Assembly: GCA_030686995.1 (NCBI GenBank)
Contig: CM060692.1
Location: forward strand, 13,125,465-13,189,464
DNA from: Artemisia argyi
Lineage: Eukaryota > Streptophyta > Magnoliopsida > Asterales > Asteraceae
Direction of reading: 5' to 3'
DNA length: 64,000 nucleotides
Shown here: positions 46,841 to 59,280 of the stretch, one piece after another
Position numbering within the stretch: position 1 is the stretch's first letter
Layout of the letters: each line of letters starts with the position of its first letter
Program-made: the position numbers and the translations under genes
Notes under the pieces: model-generated
Database searches by the model: none
What the model saw: only the letters and a program-made list of their open reading frames with translations
Told to the model about the DNA's origin: nothing

Positions 46841-48570
46841 TTTGATTCCTCGTGTTTTGTTCCAACAGATGATAAGACATATGTCCTTCTTTGTCTATTG
46901 AGTTTGGTCTCCACTACTGAAGTTCATGATCAATTTGTGATGTTCCTCCTAATTCCTTCATCACATATTCCAAATATTCTCTATTGTCAAGTCACAAATC
47001 CTAAATGCATAAGCGATGTTGTAGGAAAATTGGTTCTGGAAATTTGTCTCGCGATTGTGAGTTTTAGTTGAAATCTTTTTCTGAATAAACGAATTTAGAA
47101 AATGGAGCAAATGATTTACTTGGTAATATTTTTCTTGATGATTCAAAATCCAGTAGTTATGAAATAGGAACTGTTTTCAAACATGTTGTAATTAAGACTG
47201 CTTACCAAAGTTTGATGTCTATGTAAATTTCTCATTGTACAATAGTGTTGCTAAAGATTGACCAAAAAGGATCGTACTTGTTCAAAATAGGAATTTCAGA
47301 AATCATTTTTCCACAAGGTATGTGATTTATGTAAACGCATCAACTTTATTTAAAAGTGAAAACACTGAAAAGGATAAAATGGTAGAATAGGAAATGTTCG
47401 CTTAAATGCATAGATGTCTAACACTTAGTTCCTGAGGTTGGATAATGTCTATTGATGGTTATCTGGCATAACTACAAGCATAGGTATTTAGACTAACTTA
47501 AGTCATGAAATAGTTTATCGTTGTAATTGGCAAGACGAAGGTATCACTTGATGTTGTGTCGATGAATGTCTATTCTGTTTTCCCATGTTGATGAGGAGAT
47601 ATGTTCTGGTTTGATCCCTTGCTTGGTATGAAGGTGAGGTTATCTGAAATTTCTAGACATAATGCCTTAGAGGAATCTACATCGATATTCTTGATTCAAA
47701 CAATTGTACTTTGTGAAAACTTACTGCAGAAAAGTTCATGTATGGATGAGGCCATGTTTAAATGAAATGCTCTACTGTCTCAATTAGAAGCTTGGTTTAT
47801 TTCTATTGTGTTGTCCTGCGGACATCTATATTGAGTTCAATCCTGTAGCTCAGTCTAGCTAGTACCCTTAAACGATAGAATTTGACAACTAAGTCAGAGA
47901 TGGTGATTCGGATAGTCTCGCAGTATCTTAGGATTGTTGTTGAGTTATGAATTCTCTCACTATATACTTCTAGTTCTGTAATCCTTTCGTTGCTTTTATT
48001 GTATTGAGGAATCCTGCATGTAATTGATATGGAAAGTCTCTCTTAGGGAAGTCAATGGGAAAATATCCAACTTAATGGCTAAGTGAGTGACAGGTAGGGT
48101 AAGTATCCAGGGATAGTTCGGCAAAAGGGATGTTTATGAAAGAGTTCCTTTGTTTACAAAGCTTTCGAATGAAGATTGTTATTAACAATCCTTTGAAAAG
48201 GTAATTATTTCCTTCATGGCATAATCCTTCCTGAATTTTACATAGGTGATCAGGCTATGTATAATTGAGGACTAATGATGCGATGTTAGATTTTGTCAAA
48301 ATATCATAACTTTTCTCAAAAGTTTTAGATGGTGTTCAACGCATTGTTATTAAAATGGTATCCTGATGTTTCCTTTCAAATAACATAAAAATTGCCTCGC
48401 ATAATAATAGTAAATACTTGGTGTAATGACAGAAAAATCAATTTATAGGATGGAAATAAAATAGCTTACTTCAGAAATTTTTCTGTAAAACAATTTCCCC
48501 ATATGATAGTAAAATAGCTTGAATGGTGTATTGGATACATGGGTGAATCTTGTCGAATGGTAATAGTCTA

Positions 48571-49169
48571 CTAATTCGTCAAAAACGAAATCAACCTAAT
48601 TCCTGATGAGACAATGCTAAAATATTGCGAAACGATTGAAGTCTGAGCAAATGGGAATGGAAAAGGAAATGACAATGATGGTACTAGTGAATGGAATACT
48701 ACCCTCTTTCGCGCTACCTCGCGACATCCAAAAGGTAAAACTAAAGTACACACTGTGGGAAGGCCAATAGTGTAATAAGTAACTGATGGTGGTGATAGTA
48801 CCTGAGTAGTAAGTGCCCTACTAGTGATGGAAAGAAAACACACTATCTTCCTTGCAACAAGCATCCTAATAAGTCCATTAAGATTAATTCTGAATATACT
48901 ACCAAAAGGCATTCTATGTACGGGCTGAATGATAGGAAAACCCTGTTCCTATGGCAAATCAATAGTACTAATGGTGGTGTAAATGCAACTGGTGGTATAA
49001 TGGTAGTATAAAATGACAAGGCATCTTCAATGTCGGAATACGATAAAAGGATGTCAGGGTGAGTATCTGAAGACATGTCACTTGTGAACCAGGTCAATAA
49101 AATGATATATATATACGAATATGAGTATAAATAACTCGCACAGGGTATGTATAAAACAACATGTATCAT
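48571..49169 (-). pseudogene. gag N-terminal remnant of the complete Z element
   Basis: Same two overlapping frames as in the array, with a few substitutions. It begins about 90 bases downstream of the PBS in element sense. Frameshifted and stop-terminated. Confidence 0.65.
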
Positions 49170-49259
49170 GATTATGCACTTATGATGAAATGATGAGATG
49201 CTATGATGATGTGGTTATAGTCTAGGGTCCAAGATACATCCTAGTTCGCTATAACCTTA

Positions 49260-49271
49260 GCTCTGATGCCA
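49260..49271 (-). other. PBS of the complete Z element
   Basis: Minus-strand TGGCATCAGAGC three bases from the LTR at 49275, intact in the youngest copy. Confidence 0.85.
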
Positions 49272-49274
49272 ATC

Positions 49275-52200
49275 TGTCACACCCCCAATTTACCTGACTT
49301 GCAGCGGAATGGAATACCTGGGGGTGTCTGTCATAGCACCATAGTTACAGTTACATTGAACGACCTAAAGTGTCGTTTGGAAAATACTGCATTTGATCAT
49401 TGAAATAATTCAGAGTTTACAAAATGAGGTCCCCAAAATGTGTTGCATGTTCATGAAAAACAAGCCATACTAGATCAAATGTTTACATAAGTGCATGAAA
49501 TAATGATGAGACGCGTCGACTTCGCGACTCCATGAAGGTCCAAAATGCATGTCACATGAGCTACCTTAATAACCTGAAATACATTGCTAAAACGTCAACA
49601 CGAATGTTGGTGAATTCCATAGGTTTGTAAAATGTAATAATGTACGGCCACCACAAGTAAAAATGCAAGATAAAAATCTCGTGAAAATTGTACAATAGCC
49701 TTAAGCTCATGACACCGAAGCTATGACTGATGAAACTGTAAGCCCCTCCCGAATGTTCTGCCGAAACATTCAAATGTAAAAGACATGACATGCATCCGCT
49801 TACTGTTGGTATCCACTACCACGGATGGAGGCGTCACCCTCGATAGATCTATCCACTCACTCTCGCTTAGTACTTGAAATTAACGGTTCATGATGTTACA
49901 GGGGACTTTTCACATGGCAAGGTAACTTAAGCTATGTACATGTTTGAATACTTGGGCTCGTACTGAAATGATTGATGCAATGTATTCCCCCCGTGGGATT
50001 TGAAAACAATCAAAAATGTTGAATTGAAAACGGGGCTATGAAAACTCACCTCAACTGATGAAACTGTCATGAACTGAAATGAACCCCAATGAATAATTTG
50101 CTGCCGCAACCCAATATGATGGTACCATGAACATGTAATGAGCTGAAAAACAAGGCGCGCACACTAGCCGCAACCTAATGTGAATGATGAACGATCTACT
50201 TTAGATCATGAAATGATGTTATGAATGTCCATGCACATGTTTCCTATACCACTCTACTCTTTGGAAAAACACTTGTATTGTCAAAAATATATAATCCAAG
50301 AATTTGGAAAATATTGCTATTAGAAAATATAAATGGCTAGTTATAATATATATACTTATATATATATAACGTAAGTTTCCATGTAAGCGTTGAAATACTC
50401 GGGTTGTAATCCTTGAAATGATGAAAACATACTCATAATAACTAATACTACGTTAGTTATAAAGCTCGGTACTTGATATTATGTTTAGCTTAAAAATGCA
50501 CTTCGTAGTTTTTGCGCCAAATTATATAAAAGCTGTCAATTATAAAAGGGTTTTAGCCGATATTCAAACGTGTATATCTTTGTCGTTACTTGTCCGTTTT
50601 ACTTGTTCTTTATATCCACGGTTACGTCTTAGTATGTAGTAATATATTTTGGAAAGCTCGGCTCCTCCGGGTTACGTCTAAAGTCTCTTTTTGTACCATG
50701 AAAAACGTCCAACAGCAACTATTTTCAGAAAAATACTTTTCGTCAACAATCTTGCAAAAATCATAACTTCTTCGTTATTAACTCTTTTCAATCCGTTCTT
50801 TCGCCTACGGATTCGTTTTTGAAAGTATTTTCTAAAAATTTTGCCAAAGTTTCCTTGGTGTTTACTGATTTTCCAGATTTTTACAAAACGGGACAGCATG
50901 TCTAAAATAGGTTCCAAATCAAGTTTCCAAGGTTAAAAACCAATTTCTACCATCACCAATCCTCTTGTAATCACCACATGACTAATCTAATCTTACCATA
51001 CACCTTCTTAGGGTGCCATGGACTCCTAACCAAGTTATTAGAGCTAGGGGATTCATAACAAGAAAGTTAGGGTTTGTATGTTTCTTTTTAGCCAAAATAA
51101 AGTGTAGTATAGCTACTTGTACATGGTTTTTAGCATGATACTTATGTAATACATGTAAAAATAGGATGATCCATGAAAAAATAAAGATGAAAACTTACTT
51201 GATAAAATGAGATGATTATAGGATGATTATGCTTGATGTTCTTGTGTTTTTGTTGCTTGATTCTTGATTAGGCTTGTAAAATGAACAACTTTTGTGTTTT
51301 ACTTTATGAAAAATGATTACTTGATCTATGAGATCAATTATGGGTCGTGGTTTATGAAGAGAAATGGAAGAGATGAGAGAAATTTTATTCTTAGCTAAAA
51401 TGTGGATTATGATTCTTGAATTTGGTAAAGTAATGTTTGTAGAGGTTTATTAGTATTTAAAATGGTTAAGTTAATGCTAGGGGTTAAAAAGGGTGTTTCA
51501 TGGGCTGGTTTTGGGTGTGAAAAGGAGTAGCCAAAACGGTTTTGATCACTTAGAAAATATAGTGTAGCGTTAAGTGTTATTACGCGTTATTCGTTAAAAT
51601 CGGGTACTGGTTTTATTAGAAATAAATGTTCACGAAGTATACCGGGATGAAATTAGTTATAATAATGTTAAAAACATATTAAAAATATGTTGGGTACATT
51701 TACTGAGTGATCGGGTGATTAATGTTTAGTTTTAACGAAAACCGTCGTTATATTCATACGCGTACGTTATAAATAAAATAAATTTCCAAAATACTGCGTA
51801 ACTGAATGTTATAACTTTTATGATGTTAAAATGGATATAAAAATATGTCGGGACCATTGTGGGAATATTTAGATATATTCGTCGTGTATAAACCGGGTGT
51901 TAACGTTTATTTAGAAATCATAATACGTAAAACGTTAAATATACTGAATATAGTAATTTGAAAATCCTGAGAGTGGTATAACATGTGAATGACCTACTGA
52001 TGATATGCAGACTATTCCCAGTCCGTATGAAGTGTTCTTAACACTAATGAAATGAATTCGCACCTAACCCAATACGGTTACGCGAATTTGAATACCCGTA
52101 AACTAAATTTACGATGAAATGTGTAATGCACGTGAATGATGAAATCTTTTCCCGCAATGAATAGTGTTCCATGAATAGTAAAATTTACCAAAAGTTTCTC

Positions 52201-52325
52201 AGAATATCAAATTGACCTCGAAAACGATGAATAGTAAACTGATGAATAGTGTTTTGATGAATAGTGTTTGATGAATAGTGTTTTTCCAAAGTTCGGGAAA
52301 TGACCTGAAATGGTGAGTTGTGACA
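49275..52325 (-). repeat. Right LTR (5' LTR in element sense) of the complete Z element
   Basis: 3051 bp, practically identical to 42606-45656 at an offset of 6669. Small ORFs (49791-49561, 50109-49927, 50917-50678) recur in both LTRs and look non-coding. Confidence 0.92.
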
Positions 52326-52330
52326 TTACC

Positions 52331-52595
52331 GTTGGTACCGATCAGACGTTAAATGATTTTCACTGTATCAGTAGTGCCGTTACTTCTTTTATGGCACTAA
52401 GAGGTATATAAGGATAAGATTTATTTTAGTTTTTATTCTTATCTTTTATTTATCTCTTTTTAAGCTTCAAAACAAAATCATTTATTTATGGCAACTAAAT
52501 CGCATACTCTATTTTACACAACTAGTATGTAAACCCTACTATGACTTTCATCTCAGTAACTTTCAAAAGCTTTTCAAAACTTTCTCTATAAGCAA
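52331..52595 (+). promoter_or_regulatory. Possible promoter and leader of the third ORF
   Basis: TATATAAGG at 52405-52413 resembles a TATA box and lies about 190 bases before the ATG at 52596. The stretch between is AT-rich and leader-like. This suggests the third ORF could be transcribed on its own, but it is inference from a single short match. Confidence 0.4.
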
Positions 52596-54635
52596 ATGGC
52601 AAGAATAAATTTTGTGACAAGCACAATCAAGTGGGTTTTCTCAAGAAACCAAACAAAAGTGATGATTTTCATCAGATAATCGACTTCATAAAGGGACTCA
52701 TATCAGGTATTCCTTATTTCATAACCCTACCATTTATGATTCTATGGTCAAACAATGTTGGCAGACTGCCAAAACTTTTATTCTTGATGATGGGACCATA
52801 GAATTAAGGGCTACTATTGATACTCTTGAGTACTCAGTTACTGAGGCATCCATTAAGAGTAGTCTTCAATTGGATGATGCCTCAGGCCCTTTCATGCTGT
52901 CTAATGAAGAAATTATTGGGGGGTTGAAAGATATTGGATATCTTGTTGATGGGACATTCACATTTTGGAAAAGTCATTTCGCTCCTAACTGGAGGTTTCT
53001 GATTCACCATTTGTTTCATTGTTTAAGTTCTAAAAGTGGAGGATGGGACCAATTTGGAAGCAACATTGCTTCTGCCTTGGTCTATTTATCCACTAATAGG
53101 ATTTACAATTTTTCAAGATATATTTTCGAGGCAATGGTTGCAAATTCTAAAAATAAGAAGAAATTCTTGATGTACCCAAGATTTCTACAAATGGTTCTGA
53201 ATGTAGAAACTCATAGTAAAACACCATACTTGGCCGTTCCATTTATCAAGAAGGTTTTCCGTAACATGTAAAGGGGTTTTAAAGGGAAGAATAAACCACT
53301 TTTTCTTGCTATGTTGCTTGATGGTGCTAACATTGCAGGTTCATGATCATCATCCTCTGCAAGTGAAGCTCCCTCAAAATTTGTTAATGAGGAGGAGGAC
53401 TCTACTCATGAGCCTGGATCCCCTAGCTTCTCTAAACATCAACAACAGTCATCACCATAACAACATCCTTCACCAACTCCATCACCTCCACATCCATCTC
53501 CCATTCTCCAGGTCCAGTTTTCCACGCCACCTCTTAAGAAGGAACATGTTCCTATGACAAATGAGACACTTCTTTAGGTTGTTCCAACACTGCTCACAAG
53601 AATAGTAGTCTTGGAGAAGGATCTTAAAAGGAGTAAAGAGGCCATGGGTGATGCCATTATTAAACTAGTTAGCAAGGTGAAGAAACAAGAAAGTATACTG
53701 AAACAGAAAGGCGTGGTGTTCACTGATTCAGATACAGAACAGGGTGAGGAAAATTCTTCCAAACAGAGGAGGAATTTACATGAAACAGAATTAAAGACCC
53801 CTACACCACCAAAATCTTCTAGGGACATAAGCTCTCAAGGCTTGGAAGCTGCTGATATCCTGGTTCAGACTTTAAGTCAGAAGAAGAGAAAAGTCAAGAC
53901 AGGATTTGGCAAGAAGATTGACTTGGGTGACCAACATAATTCGGGTGATGAGCAAGTTAAGTCTGGTGCAGAAGAAATTAAGGTTGGCAATAACCTAATT
54001 AATACTAGTCATGAAGATAAGTCTGTTCTAGCTCAAAGAGAAGGAAAACACATACTTGAAGAACCCTTGCAACCCAAGAAAAGCAAGAGACAAACCAGAG
54101 AAGATCAAGCTAGTATGGCATAAATTGCAAGGATTAAAGCTCAAGAAGAAGCTGATTCAGCAAGGCTGGCTGAGATAGAAGCCAATGATGTAGAAATTGC
54201 AAGGAAAATTGAGGAAGAGCTTGAACCATATGAAGCCAAAAACAAAAGAATGACCGAAGTGCAAAATGCTGCCATGTTTTACACTGAAGATGACTGGGAT
54301 CTGATAAGAGCAAAGATAGAAGCTAACAGGGAAGTTTTTCCTGATTTAGAAGGAGAAGATTTTGCTCATAAAATGGTTCAAATGGTAAAAGAAAAGCAAA
54401 GGCAGATGAAGGGACAAAGAGAAAGGGAAAGGAGGAACAAACCTATGACTTTGGGTGAACAGAGAGAATACATGATCACTTATGTAAAGAATCAGGGTAA
54501 GAATTGGAAGCTAAATCAGCTTAGGAGATTGACTCATGACCAACTAAAGTCTGAATTGAAAGAACCATGAGGTCCATTCAAAGATTTGTTCCAATAAACT
54601 CTGAGATTGAAAGAGAGCTTGAGAAAGAAAGAGCT
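52596..54635 (+). pseudogene. Third ORF of an Asteraceae copia element, decayed
   Basis: ATG at 52596 starts MARINF, with frame changes before 52744. The main frame then holds MVKQCWQTAKTF, ATIDTLEYSVTEASIKSSLQ, FAPNWRFLIHHLFHCLS, FGSNIASALVYLSTNRIYNF and KKKFLMYPRFLQMVLN. Next come P/S-rich and coiled-coil-like charged parts (53611-54240), then FYTEDDWDLIRAKIEANREV and RRNKPMTLGEQREYM. This order matches a protein frequent in Asteraceae repeat annotations and associated with copia elements; its function is unknown to me. Stops at 53270, 53575 and 54121 and a final frameshift near 54560 inactivate it. It is cut at 54636 by copia B. Confidence 0.7.
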
Positions 54636-55007
54636 TGTAGGATACTCATAATCTTAAACACGTATGGTTTCTTGTGATTATATGGATCGAATTAGATGAA
54701 GAGATTAGAGAGATGTAGAAAGAAAGGTGGGAGCCTTTTTGAGAGAGAAACAATGTGTGTATTAGCTTGAAACTAATGAAAGGTCCAACCCTCTACACAT
54801 GTGGAGAGGGGTATTTATAGTTACAATATTACGCCCACTCCTGGGCTGTGGATCAGGCATACAGTGGGTGAAGACCCGTTCCTTCTTCCACGGTGTTACT
54901 TAATCTAGTACTAATTAACTAATAAACAAACTAACTACGAGCTAACTTAATGCTATTACAATCATTAGGTGACCGAGACTTTTACAGGAATATATGTATT
55001 CCTAACA
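54636..55007 (-). repeat. 3' LTR of copia B
   Basis: 372 bp. On the minus strand it runs TGTTAGGAATACATATATTC to GAGTATCCTACA. A TATAAATACCCC-like TATA box (minus strand, about 54825-54814) is followed by CTCTCCACATGTG. No paired LTR in the window. Confidence 0.85.
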
Positions 55008-55021
55008 ATCTCCCCCTAAGC
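55008..55021 (-). other. PPT of copia B
   Basis: Minus-strand CTTAGGGGGAGAT adjoining the LTR start TGTTAGG, a typical copia purine tract. Confidence 0.85.
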
Positions 55022-57930
55022 GAGGTCACCTTTGAAGTTAAGCTTTTTGGTCTTTAAGCATTCTTTAGTCTTTGTAGCTCGTAGGATCTGATTCTTCTCT
55101 TTTCAGCACACTTTGTACTTCAAGCAAGCGAACTTGTGATTAGAGTTCCTTAGTGATGTGTGATCTTTGAGCTTCTTTGAGATCATCAGCCAAAGTAAAT
55201 CTCCAAGCTCATCCATAGTCGTATTGCCTTCACGTGATGTAGTGACTAAGGACCATCATGCTCACACCGTTCTGTATCTGGAGATGTTGCATAAGAGTTG
55301 TAGATTAGGAGACTTTTTCATCAGAGTTGCGGAAACGTTGTTGGTAGTCTCTCAACATTTGTTGTAGCAAGTCTCTCATCTTCATTGATAGTGTGGAGGA
55401 TGTGTGAGCATGAGGTATGGATTGACCCGATTCAGCTGGAAACTGGAGCCATCAACGCCATCTGTATATGTGTCCCTGAAATGAAACAGTTAGCAATAAA
55501 GATAGAGAACGAATATGGCTTTGTCATTCGTTCTGCGAGGACAGACTACCCTCCGGTTTTGTGAGAACCGACCTGTGATCAGGTAGAGTCTCTTTTAAAG
55601 AGGACTCTCCTTGACAGGAATTTCCAGCTTGTAGTAATGAATTTTCGAAAGAATCCACTTTGGAATTTTCATACTTAGCATGTTCTCATACCGGAACGTC
55701 TCAAAGCAGACAGCACGATAGAGTGAATTGGTGAATTAATATTCACGGATTGATGAGAAATTGATTAATAGAAATCACTCGCGTGTCATGATAAACATTT
55801 TTGAGACACGACGAGAGTTTTATACTTTGAATCACATTTCCATCAAAAATACTTTTGTTTGAAAGATATTACACAATCAATGTGCTCGAGAAATTAGTTT
55901 GTGAGCACATTGAAAGGTTTTAGCAAAAGTATCCGTCAATCCATATCCCGGAACAAGTTTGATTCAATGTTGAATCGCACCATTGTTGCTTTCCAGTTGT
56001 CACTTGATCATTGATCCAAGATGGATCTCACATGTCACCTACCAAGAGCTTGAGTGATGTTCGCTCTAGAAGGATTTCCATCTTCATTGTGAATATTTTC
56101 ATATCACTCGGATGTTCTGGCAATACCCCAAGGATAATGCGTAGGACTCTAAATATTTTATCTTATTTTCCACATTGTGTGAAACAATAAGCATATTTGG
56201 AATGTGTCCTATCGAGATTTATGGATGATCTCATGGCTCTAGACTCAATAGTGCGTTTTGATCCGCTCCTGGAGACTGGGGAGGCGTCTCCTGTTTAGGT
56301 ATCAACATAGCTCGCAATGAGCGGTCGATACATTGCACAGGGTTCCCCGTGAGAATGAAACAAGCTCTTTTAAGAGAACTTGAGTAGTTGGGAAGTTTTG
56401 GTGCAGTGCGTCACTGGGTCCATGACGTCTTGTCTTCAATACCGGGGTTACCCTAGTAACCACCAGTAGCATATGTATTGAACCCGGTTTTTGCCCTAAG
56501 GTTGAATAATTGGAGGGCTATTTCTTTTCACCCTTTCTCATTATATTTCTTTTTCATTCTTCAACCCCTTCAGTGCTTACCGAGACTTCACCACTAGAAC
56601 CTTGTTGGGTTTGTTCCAGTCCTAGCTCTATCTCAGTCCGCACTCTTCCCTTTCTCACTTTACTCCTTTTTTCTAATCATTCCTAAGGACTTCTAATTTA
56701 TCTAGAGGATTGTCCCTGGGAAGATCCTTCCGATTCTGGTGGATCATGGGAACTCATTCCTAACCTTAACCAACCTTATATCTCCATGCATAAAGATAAA
56801 TGGTCGGTCTTTGGTATAACTTCCACAAACGCCTTTTGCTCCCCCTCAATATGTGCATCAATATTCGAAAGTGTTTAGCACATATGCGGGAGCCTATTAT
56901 TGAGTACAAACGATCACTTTTGATTATCAGATTTCATATTTAAATCACATTCTCTCCCCCGATCAAAAATTTTAAATCTTTCAAGATTTTTGATCTCAAT
57001 TGATTTAAATAATTTAGAAAGCGTTTTGGGAGAGAAATGCGGCCAATTTTAATATTTTCTGATAAAAAGGAACTTTTTCTAGCTCCCCCTCAAACTGTGA
57101 GGGAGGTTGTTATGTGTCAGATGTGAAGAGTGTGCAAAAGATTCGAAGTTTTGACGAAAACTCTTTGAAAATTTACTCATTCTGACACATAACCATCACA
57201 AGTCATTTTGGTGCTTTTGTTTTGTACAAAGTGTGGGGAGTTTTGATGATACATAAAAATTTGAGAAATCACTCTCCCCCTCAATCAATGACGGATGTTG
57301 AAAAATAATTTCATAAAATATTAAAGTCATTGATTGAGTGAAAATTTTGTCAAACTTTTGAGTTCAAATTGATTTTCATTCAAAATTTCATGGTACCACC
57401 AAGTTTTGCACAAATACTTCCCGGAAAAATCATAGAAGGGAAAGTATTTGGCGATAAAAAGAAGATTTCTCTTCTTTATCAAGAAATAATGCACTAAAGC
57501 GTACATTAGATCGAGGGTGCATGAATATAAAGTAATTCACGCTCGGATGAACGGCACCCTTTGTTAGGAACAACCGTCTTTTTGGCGACGTGTTTTCCTT
57601 AATGTTGAAAACCGGGTTGCTATCTGAAGTAATAGCAAACCATTTTTTAAGAACGTTTTGAGACACGACATGTTTTTGAAAAGAACTTTATTTGAAACCG
57701 AAAAACTCTTGCTCAAGCATATGTATGATTCCGTGTCATTATTGAATGACATTTCTGGAAACGTACATAATATCGATTATACAAGAGACATGTCGAGAGA
57801 AGAATATATATATATATATATATATATATTTTCTAATTCTTATGGGTTTTATAGGTTTTATATTATTGTATTTTCTTTATGGTATAAGATATATACAAGG
57901 ATATGTGAAGCAAAACCATTTCTCCTCATT
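55022..57930 (-). other. 3' non-coding region of copia B
   Basis: About 2.9 kb between PPT and pol end. I find no conserved domain in any frame; short ORFs (55167-55367, 57666-57430, 57752-57564, 57658-58014) are unconvincing. A TA microsatellite lies at about 57805-57829. A few regions look like C-rich exon-like text (56400-56760), but nothing is assignable. Confidence 0.5.
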
Positions 57931-58081
57931 TTATTCCCGAAGACGTTTGAGAGATACTGGCGAAGGACTCTTCATTCCAAAGCGCTGGAGAATAAGTTGA
58001 AATCGTTCTCTTGAGAGAGCCTTAGTGAAGAAATCTGCCAGCCGAAATTCTGTCCTCACGAAGTAAAGTTCCACAACCCCA
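57931..58081 (-). pseudogene. C-terminus of copia B pol (end of RNase H)
   Basis: Minus strand reads [36 protein letters not shown] and VSLKRLRE then TAA at 57933-57931, the usual close of Asteraceae copia polyproteins (ADIFTKAL motif). It joins almost directly to the RT fragment, so the rest of RT and most of RNase H are deleted. Confidence 0.8.
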
Positions 58082-58104
58082 TTCTCATCTTATTTTACCA
58101 CACC

Positions 58105-58450
58105 TTAGGAGAATCCGTTTCCCAGGAGAAACTTTGACAGTGTATCAAACCATGCCCTAGGCGTCTGTTTTAGGCCAAAGAGAGCCCTTTTCAGACGATA
58201 GACATGGTTAGGACGATCAAAATATACAAATCTTTCCGGTTGACTGAAATAAAGAACTTTATTCAGCTCGCCATTTAGAAATGCAATTTTCATATCCATT
58301 TGATAGACCATCATGTTCTGACTTGCAGCATTGGCAAGAGATATTCAGATAGCTACAATACGAACAACCAGAGCGAAAGATTCCTCTAAATTAATGCCTT
58401 CCTGTAGACGATATCCCTTAGCAGCAGGCCTTGCCTTGTTTTCAGAACAA
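58105..58450 (-). pseudogene. Reverse transcriptase fragment of copia B
   Basis: Minus strand: QEGINLEESFALVVRIVAI, a stop near 58345, LANAASQNMMVYQMDMKIAF, LNGELNKVLYFSQPERF, NHVYRLKRALFGLKQTPRAW and FDTLSKFLLGNGFS. This covers the fingers and first catalytic aspartate (D in QMDMKIAFLNG). The YVDD active-site part is deleted. Inactive. Confidence 0.85.
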
Positions 58451-59280
58451 CATAATGCTCATCAAGTTTCACTTTGAAGATCCAGTTTGAGCAATAATCA
58501 TTGCACAGTCTGGAGGGAGTACCAATTCCTATACTTCAAATCAATCGAAAGTGCGAGCTTCATCTTGCATCGCATTAACCCAACAGTATTTAGAGATAGC
58601 AGACTTGAAATCTTTGGGTTCGAATTTGGATAGTATGGAACTATAACAGCAACACAAGGCATGGGTGGTAAGTTTCCTTAGTGTGAACACCGTTTGAGAA
58701 GGATATCCAATAATGTTGTCAATCGGATGATCCTATATTCATTTTCTGAGATGTTCATGTGGATGTAGGTAGGAACATGAAGAAGACGTGTTTATATTCC
58801 CTGAAGAGGATGTCTCAGAAGAAGATTCATGAGCAAACAGGTTTAAGTACGGAGCATCTTCAAGAGGAGCAAATGAATTCACTTCAAAAGAATTGTCGAC
58901 TGCAGTGCCTTGATGAACCGAAGGAGATTGAAGGTTTGACGATGATGGTGAGTAACTTGCAGATTGAACATCTTGATCACTTCAAAGAGACACTGATGGA
59001 CCATTTGAGTTGTACAGAACTGGAGCAGCGGCAGCTACCGGTGTAAGTGAATCATCAGTAGGTGTCTCGAATTATTCATCAAACGTTTGGTCAAACTATA
59101 TCTTCAAGTGCTCACTTGTAGGTGGTACATAGGGTACATGCAGGCGTGGAATACTGTACAAGGCCTGAGCAGATTGGCTCAGGGGACAAAAGTTTAGACG
59201 CGGGTCCTGCACTGATGTGTACAAGAGCCATTTGCTCAGTCGGCTCAAAGAATGTGACGTGAATGGTTAACAAGATTTTT
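58451..59280 (-). pseudogene. Integrase-RT linker of copia B, decayed
   Basis: Minus frames show phrases like SAGPASKLLSPEPICSGL and STPACT, as in the proline/serine-rich linker between integrase and RT of these copia elements. It is interrupted by many stops and shifts. No catalytic motif. Confidence 0.5.

Larger units (their letters stand above)
45657..49274 (-). mobile_element. Internal region of the complete Z element
   Basis: 3618 bp. From the PBS side: gag remnant (49169-48571, with MSSDTHPDILLSYSDIED and PFGSIFR), decayed middle, integrase pieces near 46830-45950 and the chromodomain-like close REPTEIMDRVVKQLKQSR and IPIVRVCWNS (about 45847-45710). Hairpin plus PPT at 45657-45692. Stops and frameshifts match those of the array copies, so they were inherited from a dead master copy. 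Confidence 0.8.
42606..52325 (-). mobile_element. Complete family Z element (youngest copy)
   Basis: 9720 bp: LTR 42606-45656 (3051 bp), internal 45657-49274 (3618 bp), LTR 49275-52325 (3051 bp). PBS at 49260-49271, PPT at 45657-45668, and TSD TTACC. The only LTR difference I noticed is C at 42671 against T at 49340, so insertion is very recent. The internal region is nonetheless the same decayed gag-pol as in the tandem array, so its proteins must have come from elsewhere. Confidence 0.92.

Noticed and set aside
53306..53557. 83-codon His/Leu-rich ORF
   Set aside because: Out-of-frame shadow of the P/S-rich part of the third ORF.
32430..54635. Interpretation of 32430-54635 as one intact copia element with insertions
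   Set aside because: No paired 3' LTR was found, and the tail domain precedes the third ORF, so continuity of the two parts is plausible but not proven.
56400..56760. Possible host exon (C/T-rich, locally higher GC)
   Set aside because: No open frame of useful length or recognisable domain; it lies between PPT and pol end of copia B.
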